Counted from the first letter of the stretch, positions 52,601 to 59,432 are shown. The stretch: DNA of 64,000 bases from Pseudomonas benzenivorans (GCF_024397895.1 NZ_CP073346.1:4340001-4404000); one strand, 5' to 3'. The notes: generated by a model not told the origin, from the letters alone. Numbers and translations are program-made.

Positions 52601-54437
52601 GAATGTTGGTCAGCAACTGACGGCCACCCGCGCCTTCACCGATCCGGATGGGCCGGTGCAGCCGGTGCTGTCTTATCAGTGGCAGGCGGGTACTGGCGGG
52701 GTGTTCAGCAATATCCTGGGCGCAACCGCTGCTTCCTTCGCGCCGAGCCTGGGATTGACCGGCCAAGAGCTGCGCGTCGTGGTCAGCTATACGGATGACC
52801 TCGGCAACCTGGAGACGGTGACTTCGCTGCCGACTGCGGGGGTAGTCAACCTGATTACTGATACGATCGCCAATGATGGCGTGCTTAATGGCACGGCGTT
52901 TGATGATGTGATTCAGGGGTTGGCTGGTGATGATGTACTGAATGGCGGTCTAGGTGATGACACGCTCATTGGTGGCCTTGGTAATGACACGCTCAGAGGT
53001 CGCGAGGGTAACGACACCATGATCGGTGGCGTCGGCAATGACGTGTATGAAGTCACCGATGCCGGGGACGTAGTGATCGAGCTTGCTGGCGAAGGCATGG
53101 ACACGATCTGGACAGGACTCCTGAGCTACACGCTGGGAGCCAATGTCGAGAACCTGGTGTACAGCGGTAGCGGCAATTTCACTGGTACCGGCAATGCGCT
53201 GGCCAACTCCATCTATGGTGGTAGCGGCAATGACGTACTCAGTGGAGGAGCCGGCAACGATGCGCTTATTGGTGGTCTTGGCAACGACATCCTCAGAGGT
53301 CGCGAGGGTAACGACACCATGATCGGTGGCGTCGGCAACGACGTGTATGAAGTCACCGACACCGGGGACGTAGTGATCGAGCTTGCTGGCGAAGGTACGG
53401 ACACGATCTGGACAGGACTCCTGAGCTACACGCTGGGAGCCAATGTCGAGAACCTGGTGTACAGCGGCAGTGGTAACTTCACAGGCACTGGTAACGCCCT
53501 GGCCAACTCCATCTATGGTGGTAGCGGCAATGACGTACTCAGTGGAGGAGCCGGCAACGATGCGCTTATTGGAGGTCTTGGCAACGACATCCTCAGAGGT
53601 CGCGAGGGTAACGACACCATGATCGGTGGCGTCGGCAATGACGTGTATGAAGTCACCGATGCCGGGGACGTAGTGATCGAGCTTGCTGGCGAAGGCATGG
53701 ACACGATCTGGACAGGACTCCTGAGCTACACGCTGGGAGCCAATGTCGAGAACCTGGTGTACAGCGGTAGCGGCAATTTCACTGGTACCGGCAATGCGCT
53801 GGCCAACTCCATCTATGGTGGTAGCGGCAATGACGTACTCAGTGGAGGAGCCGGCAACGATGCGCTTATTGGTGGTCTTGGCAACGACATCCTCAGAGGT
53901 CGCGAGGGTAACGACACCATGATCGGTGGCGTCGGCAATGACGTGTATGAAGTCACCGATGCCGGGGACGTAGTGATCGAGCTTGCTGGCGAAGGCATGG
54001 ACACGATCTGGACAGGACTCCTGAGCTACACGCTGGGAGCCAATGTCGAGAACCTGGTGTACAGCGGCAGTGGTAACTTCACAGGCACTGGTAACGCCCT
54101 GGCCAACTCCATCTATGGTGGTAGCGGCAATGACGTACTCAATGGAGGAGCCGGCAACGATGCGCTTATTGGCGGCCTCGGCAATGATACCTTCATGTTC
54201 GGAGTAGGCTTCGGCGACGACCGCATCATTGACTTCGACGATGATCCGACCGGCGGCCAGGACCTGCTCGACATCGCCGCGTTGGGTGTTACTGACGCCA
54301 ACTTCGCAACCAACGTGACCATCGCCGATGTCGGCGCGGACACCTTGGTGTCGGTCGCTGGCGGTTCCATCCGCCTGGTCGGCATCGCCGATGCCACCAC
54401 CATCACCCAAGCCGACTTCACCCTGGCGCTTCTGTAG
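43677..54437 (+). CDS. Giant dual-domain animal-type heme peroxidase with RTX repeats (MopA-like), copy 2
   Basis: 3586-aa paralogue of the preceding giant peroxidase with the same order of domains. Peroxidase domain 1 shows His183 (GQFFDHGLDL), Arg438 (GDGRVNEN) and His456 (SEHNRL); domain 2 shows His1667, Arg1948 and His1966. RTX blocks follow both domains (near 895 and 2420). Ig-like modules precede the C-terminal RTX array (about 3085-3500), and the last 80 residues carry the type I secretion signal (GADTLVSV...TTITQADFTLALL). The N-terminus MANFIKSDLEFILQQILIAE is identical to copy 1. The ATG at 43677 has TTGAGGA upstream. The main difference from copy 1 is loss or gain of short segments, such as one GPDG..GTGDE loop missing near residue 210. 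Own leader and probable own promoter. Function inferred as extracellular peroxidase or Mn(II) oxidation. Confidence 0.9.
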   Translation: MANFIKSDLEFILQQILIAEGDANGEDILSLLPNTLVPFGLRTVDGSNNNLLNGQTEFGAADNLFPRMLDPVFRPAEAGTSYAQTSGMVIDSQPRTISNLIVDQTITNPAAVQAYVDAGMGVLADGSQLDGGGIPFPVGTLLDIDGNEVPAGQSLFLPNTAPDEGLSAPFNSWFIFFGQFFDHGLDLVQKGGSGLVFMPLQPDDPLFVPGGTTNFMVLTRATNQPGPDGILGTADDVHEHLNQTSPFVDQNQTYSSHPSHQVFLRAYELDASGKPVSTGRLINNRDLGPDGEFGTADDVLGTGMATWAVVKAQARALLGIDLTDADVTDLPLLATDAYGKFIPGVNGYPQVVMLGPDGIPGTADDFLVEGDPLAPISLTGAVRTGQAFLVDIAHDANPIDSQTGDMLAADSDSALGLSEPGTFDNELLDAHFITGDGRVNENIGLTAIHHVFHSEHNRLVELTKEVAIEAANAGDLAFLNQWLLTPVAAVPADLSTLDWNGERLFQAAKFGTEMQYQHLVFEEFARKVQPQVDEFLAPDGFDATIDPSIVAEFAHTVYRFGHSMLTETVNRLDPNFVSSDMGLIEAFLNPLAFDQVGGVTVTPEQAAGALVRGLTRQAGNEVDEFVTGALRSNLLGLPLDLPAINIARGRDAGIPSLNAARRSFYEATADSQLKPYTSWVDLLGNLKHELSLINFIAAYGTHSTITNATTMADKRAAAMELVFGVDENGDSVVPDDRLDFLNGTGMWASGADGVTTTGVDDIDFWIGGLAEVQMPFGGLLGSTFNFVFETQMEALQSGDRFYYLGRLAGLNFLTEMEDNSFAKLVMRHTDALHLPADIFSTPGLILEADQTRQFNEGLGMADPVGDDPLIPLVIRDDPGTDAVETNYLHYTGDEHVVLGGTDGDDTLISSIGDDTLWGDAGNDRLEGGDGNDVIEGGDGDDIITDMGGDDVLKGNDGNDVIQGGNGENLILGGFGKDFIITGEDVSETFAGPGDDFIYGSPLNLPTFGNEGDDWIELGTSDGAGGDNFDPQEASTVAGHDVFITGGGFDEVDGEGGDDIMMGSEGEDHFGGGGGFDWVGYKFARFGVSVDMLVSDLIEPPVAASNQGILDRFVQVEGLFGSAEGDILRGDHSNAATINVDGAQNSTLNAAGIAMIDGLQAFLDDMLAPGTASFSGGNIILGGGGSDIIEGRGGDDLIDGERTLNVRISVRENLDGTGAEIASFDSMKPMIPLMLNGTYNPGQLVIVREILVDTASFDTAVFTGNFSSLDPDLGVVLDDYVISRDDKGTADLSDDVFTVVDLFLDGDGVDQLRGIERLQFNDIAFVRDDTTGEFVEQVAGTQQFGNWSPDGLIQVSGAVQVGQLLSASVAGITDGDNAGGTLGGRPISYIWQVDTFGDGVFEDIVALGGGNPATQLGNTFRVTPDLEGLALRVKAIYRDDAGTTEMVFSAATVPVADGVFPTPAAIPAESPTVSPGGGLHLIRSDLQFILEQIFISEQHAAGADLLSLLPNSRVPFGLRTVDGSLNNLVQGQSGFGATDEGFPLLLDQQFRDDQDGDSFGPVTNTNYASTTDVADADPRIISNLIADQTITNPSAVQAFLDAGLGTQMLDAVTGDPLFNADGTPRILDLDGVEIPRGQTLTIPNTAPDEGLSAPFNAWFTFFGQFFDHGLDLVQKGGNGNVFVPLQPDDPLITHGPDGIAGTGDELTNPGQQFMLLTRATNVDVQPGADGVLGTSDDIHIHNNQTSPFVDQNQTYASHPAHQVFLRAYELNGTQPVATGELITNRDVGADGIFGTADDTDIGGMATWAIVKAQARDILGIELSDHDALNVPLVAVDPYGNFIPGDNGRVQLVTVGPDGLPGTADDVLVEGDPSAPISTATAVRTGHSFLVDIAHSANPFGPDGMPRTADTDTAVGLSNGVDPVTGDPIPTAGSFDNELLEAHFMAGDGRVNENIALTSVHHVFHSEHNRVVAHTKDVVLASNDVDFINNWLLTPIAALPTTQLEIDALQWNGERLFHVAKFTTEMEYQHLVFEEFARKIQPQVDVFLGEGQGYNGEINPAIVAEFAHAVYRFGHTMLLETVDRLDPNYVSSEVGLIQAFLNPLEFSQNGTLTPEEAAGAIARGVTRQAGNEIDNFVTEALRNNLLGLPLDLPAINIARARDTGTPSLNAARRDFWENTGDSQLTPYSSWVDFSMNMRHPTSLVNFIAAYGTHAELLAADVDTLAEKRAVAAALVLGGSAVINAGGVGGAERTFVADDVDRVAFLNSTGIYAMVDGLTTTGVDDIDLWVGGLAERQMPFGGMLGSTFNFVFENQLEKLQNGDRFYYLERTAGLNFLSELENNSFARMIMANTDATHLPGDVFSTPGFILEVDQTQQFTGLGIDGRDDPDSGVLLTPDVIRDNPDTPGADTNYLRYTGDEHIVLGGTALDDIMISSIGDDTLHGDEGNDRLEGGDGNDIVLGGAGDDILTDQGGEDNMQGGDGNDAIHGGNSIDLILGGFGKDFIVTGEDGDETFGGPGNDFILGDIADEFVFGNEGDDWLELGMADGSAGDNFDVRGLDATIGNDVFIGGGSIDRMNGEGGDDVMMGNGGPTDRYIGGSGFDWALFRDNPEGAYVDMRLRAFNEVILPPSNGSSLARFESTEGLSGSAHSDILLGDDFDAAMIAASGFRGSVLTNISLVEGLQGFLDGMLGTPTIPTVTSFGAGNIILGGDGSDLLQGNGGDDLIDGDLWMNVRISVRENSDGTGAEIGSANSMAELVDDVFAGIINPGQLVIVREILPGDGGFNFDTAMYAGPLANYTIIENANGTFTVTDNGPDGLGGVEGSDTLRNIERLQFNDQSVVLVPGLNEEPVGLASINDNTPEVGSLLSANVDTVTDADNPGIGRVTGPVSYQWQADFTATGVYEDIVVITGLGDEHANDQTFRVTEDLAGLQLRVKAVYQDTNGVLETVFSAPTGLVAPVSVNDAPVGTMLISDTTPNVGQQLTATRAFTDPDGPVQPVLSYQWQAGTGGVFSNILGATAASFAPSLGLTGQELRVVVSYTDDLGNLETVTSLPTAGVVNLITDTIANDGVLNGTAFDDVIQGLAGDDVLNGGLGDDTLIGGLGNDTLRGREGNDTMIGGVGNDVYEVTDAGDVVIELAGEGMDTIWTGLLSYTLGANVENLVYSGSGNFTGTGNALANSIYGGSGNDVLSGGAGNDALIGGLGNDILRGREGNDTMIGGVGNDVYEVTDTGDVVIELAGEGTDTIWTGLLSYTLGANVENLVYSGSGNFTGTGNALANSIYGGSGNDVLSGGAGNDALIGGLGNDILRGREGNDTMIGGVGNDVYEVTDAGDVVIELAGEGMDTIWTGLLSYTLGANVENLVYSGSGNFTGTGNALANSIYGGSGNDVLSGGAGNDALIGGLGNDILRGREGNDTMIGGVGNDVYEVTDAGDVVIELAGEGMDTIWTGLLSYTLGANVENLVYSGSGNFTGTGNALANSIYGGSGNDVLNGGAGNDALIGGLGNDTFMFGVGFGDDRIIDFDDDPTGGQDLLDIAALGVTDANFATNVTIADVGADTLVSVAGGSIRLVGIADATTITQADFTLALL
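52927..54180 (+). repeat. 300-bp tandem repeats coding for RTX units, gene 2
   Basis: Four 300-bp units (about 52927, 53227, 53527, 53827) plus a partial fifth, almost identical in DNA to those of gene 1. The first 60 bp of the first unit are diverged. Units 1 and 3 carry the variant GGTAGCGGCAATTTCACTGG, units 2 and 4 GGCAGTGGTAACTTCACAGG, so here too a 600-bp dimer seems to have duplicated. Confidence 0.95.
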
Positions 54438-54454
54438 GGTGCGCTGTGCGCACC
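54434..54454. repeat. GTAGGGTGCGC-type palindrome at the end of peroxidase gene 2
   Basis: GGTGCGC-TGT-GCGCACC preceded by GTAG, so the peroxidase stop TAG forms part of the motif. A second copy is at 57710-57730. It is a short palindromic intergenic repeat and could serve as a transcription end. Confidence 0.6.
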
Positions 54455-54772
54455 GCGGGCTATCGATACCTGTTGGCGCGCAGCGCGCATCCTTCAAACA
54501 CGTGCCTTGGAGCTATATCTTCTGGACGAGTACCGATGCTGCAGGGTGCTCCGTGCGAGTGGCTGCAGGCGTGAATCGGGGCCGGCAGAAAGAGTCCTCG
54601 ACTCCCGGTCCGGTGATGAACAAAGCTGTAAGGAGGCTGTCACACACCGCTGGATGCAAGGAAGGCGCCTGTTACCGCCGATACATGAGAGGCGGGGCAC
54701 TCAGGGAGGGAGATTTAAAAGTGATCGCATGCCATGCTATCGACCTTTGTTTAGATGGACCCCAGCCGGCCT
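54455..54772. other. Intergenic region before the first wzz gene
   Basis: About 320 bp without a gene. No JUMPstart or ops (GGCGGTAG) element, which often precedes O-antigen operons, was found. No clear promoter was recognised. Confidence 0.5.
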
Positions 54773-56044
54773 ATGCCAGACCTACCGCAGCAACCCAGCT
54801 ATAGCAACGATGAAATCGATCTGGCCGAGCTGCTTCGATCACTGTTCCAGCAAAAGTACCTGATTCTCGCCATCGCCTGCCTAGCCACCCTCGGGGCGGC
54901 TGCCTACGCCTTCCTGGCCACGCCGCACTATCAGGTGCAGAGCGTGTTGCGCCCGGTGGATCAGGGCCGCCTCGATGAATTGAATGGCACCGGCGTCTAT
55001 GACTTGACCCCGGCCGATGCATTGAGCCGTGTGGGGGCTGGGCTCTCTTCCTACGAGAGTCGCCTCAAGTTCTTCCTTGACAATCAACAGCTGTTTACCG
55101 GGCTGGTCGAGCCTGGCCGCTCGCTGGAGCAGGCTTTCGAAGCGTTCAACCGCTCGGCGTTCACCATGCTGCAGGTCGACCCGAAGAGGCCCAATAGCCT
55201 GAGCGAGTTCGTCGGTATATCCCTGAGCTACCCCAAGGGGGTCGATGGTGTGGAGGTCGTCAATGGGCTGGTCGCTGCCGTGCAGGAGGCGGAGCGGGAG
55301 CGCATAGCCACCGACCTGAAGGTGTTGATAGCCAACCGCCTGTTTGCCCTCGAGCAAAAGGTCGAGGCTGCACGGGCCAGCTACGAGGCGAGCAAGCAAG
55401 CACGAATTGCCAACCTTCTCGAGCAGGATGCCTTGCGCAAGGCGCAGTTGCAGGATGAGTTGCGGGCCCTGCGCAGCGAACTGAAAACGCGCCGGGAGAA
55501 CCGCATCAAGCGTCTCGATGAAGCCATGCAGATAGCCGAGTCGCTGGGTATCCGCAAACCCACCACCCCTTCGGCCATGGCCGACGCGCAGCGCCGGGGG
55601 CTGGTGGTGCGTACCGAGGTCAACAGCCGGGACATTCCGTTGTACTTCATGGGGGTGGATGCCTTGAAGGCCGAGCGGCAGGCCCTGAGCGAACGCAGCT
55701 CGGACGACTTCAGCGAACCGCGGGTCGCCGAGATCGAGAAGGAACTGGCTCTGCTGAGCCAGAACCGGCAGGTGGAAATCCTCGAGCAGCGCAAGAACGA
55801 AGATCTGTACCTCAAGGATCTGGCGGAGTGGCGGCAGGAGGCGGCACAGCTCAAGGGGATCAAGTTCGATACCGGCGCCTTGCAGTTGGTGAGGGTGGAC
55901 CAGCCGGCGCTCGAGCCGCTTGCTGCGGTCAAACCGAAGAAAGCGCTTGTGCTTGGCCTGGGCGGGGTTGCCGGCCTGATGCTCGGCGTCTTCGTGGCGT
56001 TGCTGCGCAACCTGCTGCGCCCCAGGCAAGCCAACAAACCGTAG
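54773..56044 (+). CDS. wzz: O-antigen chain-length determinant (Wzz family), first copy
   Basis: 423-aa polysaccharide co-polymerase of the inner membrane. Transmembrane helix 1 is at about residues 28-50 (YLILAIACLATLGAAAYAFLA), the long periplasmic domain with coiled-coil (about 160-260) lies between, and helix 2 near the C-terminus follows the Pro-rich KPKKALVLGLGG. The N-terminal SNDEIDLAELLRSL motif is typical. Wzz sets how many O-units Wzy joins. At over 420 aa it resembles the larger Wzz2 form of P. aeruginosa linked to very long chains, rather than the ~350-aa Wzz1. The ATG at 54773 is preferred because the paralogue downstream aligns there; an in-frame ATG at 54755 lacks a ribosome site. 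Confidence 0.88.
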   Translation: MPDLPQQPSYSNDEIDLAELLRSLFQQKYLILAIACLATLGAAAYAFLATPHYQVQSVLRPVDQGRLDELNGTGVYDLTPADALSRVGAGLSSYESRLKFFLDNQQLFTGLVEPGRSLEQAFEAFNRSAFTMLQVDPKRPNSLSEFVGISLSYPKGVDGVEVVNGLVAAVQEAERERIATDLKVLIANRLFALEQKVEAARASYEASKQARIANLLEQDALRKAQLQDELRALRSELKTRRENRIKRLDEAMQIAESLGIRKPTTPSAMADAQRRGLVVRTEVNSRDIPLYFMGVDALKAERQALSERSSDDFSEPRVAEIEKELALLSQNRQVEILEQRKNEDLYLKDLAEWRQEAAQLKGIKFDTGALQLVRVDQPALEPLAAVKPKKALVLGLGGVAGLMLGVFVALLRNLLRPRQANKP

Positions 56045-56355
56045 GGCGTATGTGGGGAGGCGCGCCGTAAGCGCATCGCCCTGAGTGGGGAGTCAATATG
56101 CGAGGCGCGGAAACTATGACGTGTATCACAAAGCTCCCGTCCGTCTATCAGCGGCTGTCAAATGTTTGTCAAGACTTGTAATGTCATGCACCGCAGGCAC
56201 AATGCCGCCCAGTCTCTGCTGGTGGGATGGGTAAAAGCCCTTACTATCGGCTGCTCCGGAACCCGCGGTGTATGGCTGGAGTGGCTCGATAGGACAACAA
56301 CAGTTGTCCTCGCCTGGCGCATCCGTGGCACACATTTGAAAGATGGACCTTGGCC
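56045..56355. other. Intergenic region between the two wzz genes
   Basis: About 310 bp, noncoding. It begins with an inverted repeat AGGGCG / CGCCCT (56043-56048 and 56077-56082) enclosing GGCGCGCC, a possible end signal of the first wzz. A promoter for the second copy probably lies here, but I could not fix it. Confidence 0.45.
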
Positions 56356-57660
56356 GTGAACGCAATCCCCCCCGCTGTGCAACCACCCGTTAACGACGAA
56401 ATCGACCTGGCCGCGTTATTTCATTCGCTCTGGGAACAGAAGCTGTTAATTGCCCTGGTGACTCTACTGGTCGGCCTGCTAGCAGCGGCCTATGCCTTCC
56501 TGGCCACCCCTGAATACCAGGTGCAGAGCATGTTGCGTCCTGCGGCGATCAAAGACCTGGATGCCTTGAATCGCACCGGTGTTTACGAGCTGACGCCTGA
56601 GCAAGCCATGCAGCGCGTTGGCGCCTCCCTGGAGTCCTATGACAGCCGCCTGGCGTACTTCCGCGCCAACCCGGGGCTGTTCGAGGCCTTGCGTCAACCC
56701 AATCGCAGCCTCGAGCAAACCTTCGAAAGTTTCAATCGAGAGGCGTTCAAGATGCTCCAGCCCGATCCGAAAAAGATCGACAGCCTGAGCGCCTATGTCG
56801 GCATCCAGCTGACCTACCCGGCGGACGTCAACGGCGTCACCCTGGTCAATGGCCTGGTCGAGCATGCCATCCAGGCGGAGCGCGAAAAGATCGCCGCCGA
56901 TCTGCAAACAGTGATCCAGAACCGCCTGAATCAACTCGAATTGAAGATGGCCGCGGCCCGCGCCAATTATGAAGCGAGCAAGGACGCCAGGATCGCCGAG
57001 TTGCTCGAGGCCGACAGCCTCAAGCGTGCGCAGTTGCAGGACGAACTCAAGGCGCTGCGCCAGCAGCTCAAGGACCGCCGCGACAACCGCATCACCCAGC
57101 TCGACGAGGCGATACGTATCGCCAAGGCACTGGGTATCGGCAAACCCACCACACCCTCCGCGCTGGGCGAGGGCGAGCGCGTAGCGCAAGGCAGCGTAAT
57201 TCGTACCGAGGTCAACAACCAGCAGATACCGCTCTACTTCATGGGCAGCGAAGCCCTGGAGGCAGAGCGTAATGCCTTGCTGCAGCGTCGCTCCGATGAC
57301 TTCACCGAGCCGCGCATCGCGGAGATCGCCAAGGAACTGCAACTGTTGGCGCACAACCGGCAGGTTGAAGTGCTCAATCAGCGTGAAAACGAAGACCTGT
57401 TCCTCAAGGACCTGGCCATCTGGCGGGAGGAGGCCACTCGTTTGCGCAACCTTAGCGTCGACGTAACCGAGCTCAAACTGGTGTCTGTCGACCAGGTCGC
57501 CGTGGACCCCCTGCGTCCCGTAAAGCCCAAGAAAGCGCTGATCCTGGCATTGGGCGTGGTACTCGGCGGCATGCTGGGGCTGTTTATCGCCCTGCTGCGC
57601 AACGGTCTGCGTCGGGGTGCCTCGCGACATCATTCCGATCAGTCGAGCTTGTCATCCTGA
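56356..57660 (+). CDS. wzz: O-antigen chain-length determinant (Wzz family), second copy
   Basis: 434-aa Wzz-family protein, a close paralogue of the preceding gene (shared NDEIDLAALFHSLWEQ, AAAYAFLATPEYQVQSMLRP, RVGASLESYDSRL, DIPLYFMG-like QIPLYFMGSEAL and NRQVEVLNQRENEDLFLKDLA segments). Membrane helices lie near residues 33-53 and 393-413, with a coiled-coil periplasmic part between. The start is either GTG at 56356 or TTG at 56350; I give the GTG because a GATGGA site lies about 10 nt upstream of it. Two similar chain regulators side by side suggest the strain makes two O-antigen length classes, or that one copy is being diversified. Confidence 0.88.
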   Translation: MNAIPPAVQPPVNDEIDLAALFHSLWEQKLLIALVTLLVGLLAAAYAFLATPEYQVQSMLRPAAIKDLDALNRTGVYELTPEQAMQRVGASLESYDSRLAYFRANPGLFEALRQPNRSLEQTFESFNREAFKMLQPDPKKIDSLSAYVGIQLTYPADVNGVTLVNGLVEHAIQAEREKIAADLQTVIQNRLNQLELKMAAARANYEASKDARIAELLEADSLKRAQLQDELKALRQQLKDRRDNRITQLDEAIRIAKALGIGKPTTPSALGEGERVAQGSVIRTEVNNQQIPLYFMGSEALEAERNALLQRRSDDFTEPRIAEIAKELQLLAHNRQVEVLNQRENEDLFLKDLAIWREEATRLRNLSVDVTELKLVSVDQVAVDPLRPVKPKKALILALGVVLGGMLGLFIALLRNGLRRGASRHHSDQSSLSS

Positions 57661-57709
57661 CAAGACGCTCAGTAGAGGGGGCCGCCCTCGAATCGATTAG
57701 CCGTGCCTC

Positions 57710-57730
57710 GTAGGGTGCGCCGTGCGCACC
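57710..57730. repeat. Second copy of the GTAGGGTGCGC palindrome
   Basis: GGTGCGC-CGT-GCGCACC preceded by GTAG, differing from the copy at 54434-54454 by one loop base. It lies 50 bp after the second wzz stop, in a 221-bp gap where nothing else was recognised. Confidence 0.6.
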
Positions 57731-57881
57731 AAGGCCCCCAAATACAAGCGATGCGGGATGCAGAAACAAGCGCGCTCTAACCGCTATTAAGACCAGTACG
57801 CGGCCATATGCTAAGGAATAGCCCCGGCACCGCTCCGCTTCTCCCACCGACATCGTTAAAGGACTAACACGGATCGACACC

Positions 57882-59389
57882 ATGGGTTACCCCGATATCC
57901 TCCATCATGGCGCCAAGGACGGCGTGACCGGCTCCTGTCACCAACTGTTGATGGACGCCGAGCACAGCCTGCTGATCGACTGCGGCCTGTTCCAGGGCGC
58001 CGAGACTTCGCCCGAAGGCAAATCCAGCGCCGATCTCCTGGCCATCGAGTTTCCCCTGGACACGATCAGGGCTCTGGTCGCCACCCACGTGCATGTCGAT
58101 CACGTCGGGCGCATCCCTTACTTGCTGGCCGCCGGTTTCAAGGGGCCGATCCTCTGCAGTGAACCCTCCGCCAAGCTGCTGCCCATCGTACTGGAGGATG
58201 TCTTCAAGCTCGGCTTCAGTCGCGACCAGAAGCAGGTCGAGCGCTACATCAGGCTGATCGAGCGACGTATCATCGCCTTGCCCTACAAGACCTGGTTCAC
58301 CCTGCAGGGTACCGAGAGCCTGAGCTGCTGCATCCGCCTGCAGCGCGCCGGGCATATCCTCGGTTCGGCTTATGTGGAAATCAACCTGCACTACCTCCGG
58401 TCCGGCGAGAGGAAACGCATCGTCTTCTCCGGCGACCTGGGTGCCCCCCATGCACCCCTGCTGCCTGCGCCCAAACCGCCGTACCGCGCCGACATTGTGG
58501 TGATCGAGAGCACCTACGGCGACCGCCTGCACGAAGATCGCCGCACTCGCCAGCAGCGCCTGGAAAGCGTCATCGAGCGCGCCCTGGCCGACAACGGCAC
58601 GGTACTGACCCCGGCCTTCAGCATCGGCCGCCCCCAGGAACTGCTCTACAAACTGGAAGACATCATCCACCGCAAGCTCAATGCCGATGGAAAAGAGCAA
58701 GGAAGCAGAGCCGCTCTTAGTCCCCCTCTCCCTCCGGGAGAGGGGCTAGGGGTAAAGCCAGCAAACACGACACGGCTGGCCCTGACTGGCCCACATTACC
58801 TATCATCCGCGACTCACCCCTGGCCAGCCGCTTCACCCAGGTCTACCGCGACCTCAAGCCCTTCTGGGATAACGAAGCGCTGCAGCGCGTGAAACAAGGT
58901 CGCAACCCACTGGAGTTCGCGCAGCTGCTCACCGTCGAGAGCCACCAGGTGCACCTGGCGATGGTTCGTCACCTGACGGAAACCGCTCGTCCGGCCATCG
59001 CCATAGCAGGGAACGGAATGTGCAGTAGCGGTCGAATTGTCAATTACCTGAAATCCATGCTGCACGACCTGCAGCACAACGTCCTCTTCGTCCGCTACCA
59101 GGCCCAAGGCACCCCGGGCCGGGCCATCCAGGCCTACGGCCCGCGGGGCGGCTATGCAGATATGGAAGGGCAACGCTATGACATTCGCGCTCAAATCCAT
59201 ACCATAGGCGGTTATTCGGCCCATGCGGACCAGAAGGGACTGGTGAATTTTGTCACGCGGATACGTGAGTGGCCGTCTGAAGTGAGGATTGTGCATGGCG
59301 AACCCAAAGCGAAGCAGGCTTTGGCTGGACTGTTTGAGTATCGATATCGAAAAAGCGGGCGAGTAGTGAAAACGGTCACACCAAACTAA
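57882..59389 (+). pseudogene. MBL-fold beta-CASP RNA nuclease, frame broken by a short insertion
   Basis: A metallo-beta-lactamase/beta-CASP nuclease split into two frames. The first part (57882 to about 58700) holds the metal motif THVHVDHVGRIPYL, GHILGSAYVEI, FSGDLGAPHAPLLP, ESTYGDR and TPAFSIGRPQELLYKLEDIIHRKLNADG. The second part, in a different frame from about 58766 to 59389, holds WPTLPIIRDSPLASRFTQVY, AGNGMCSSGRIVNYL, GGYSAHADQKGLVNF and VHGEPKAKQAL. Together these make a full-length protein of about 480 aa. Between them is a palindromic insert of about 65-70 bp, which shifts frame; the first frame runs on to a stop at 58892. Family members (YSH1/CPSF73-like) cleave RNA. Codons on both sides are otherwise intact, so the break looks recent. 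Confidence 0.85.
58701..58765. repeat. Short palindromic repeat inserted in the MBL nuclease gene
   Basis: A 10-bp perfect stem (CCCCTCTCCC at 58723-58732 with GGGAGAGGGG at 58736-58745) around a TCC loop, with partly matching TAG/CTA flanks. AGCAA occurs on both sides (58696-58700, 58760-58764). The limits are approximate; frame restoration calls for 3n+2 bp. It resembles widespread CCCTCTCCC-type intergenic repeats. Confidence 0.65.
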
Positions 59390-59432
59390 ATGCTAGTTAG
59401 TCGCACGTAAGATTGATAAAGAGCAGAGCTGA

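Noticed and set aside
57882..58892. A separate intact 336-aa MBL protein
   Set aside because: The last 60 or so residues come from the repeat and a wrong frame, while the expected C-terminal motifs continue in another frame downstream.
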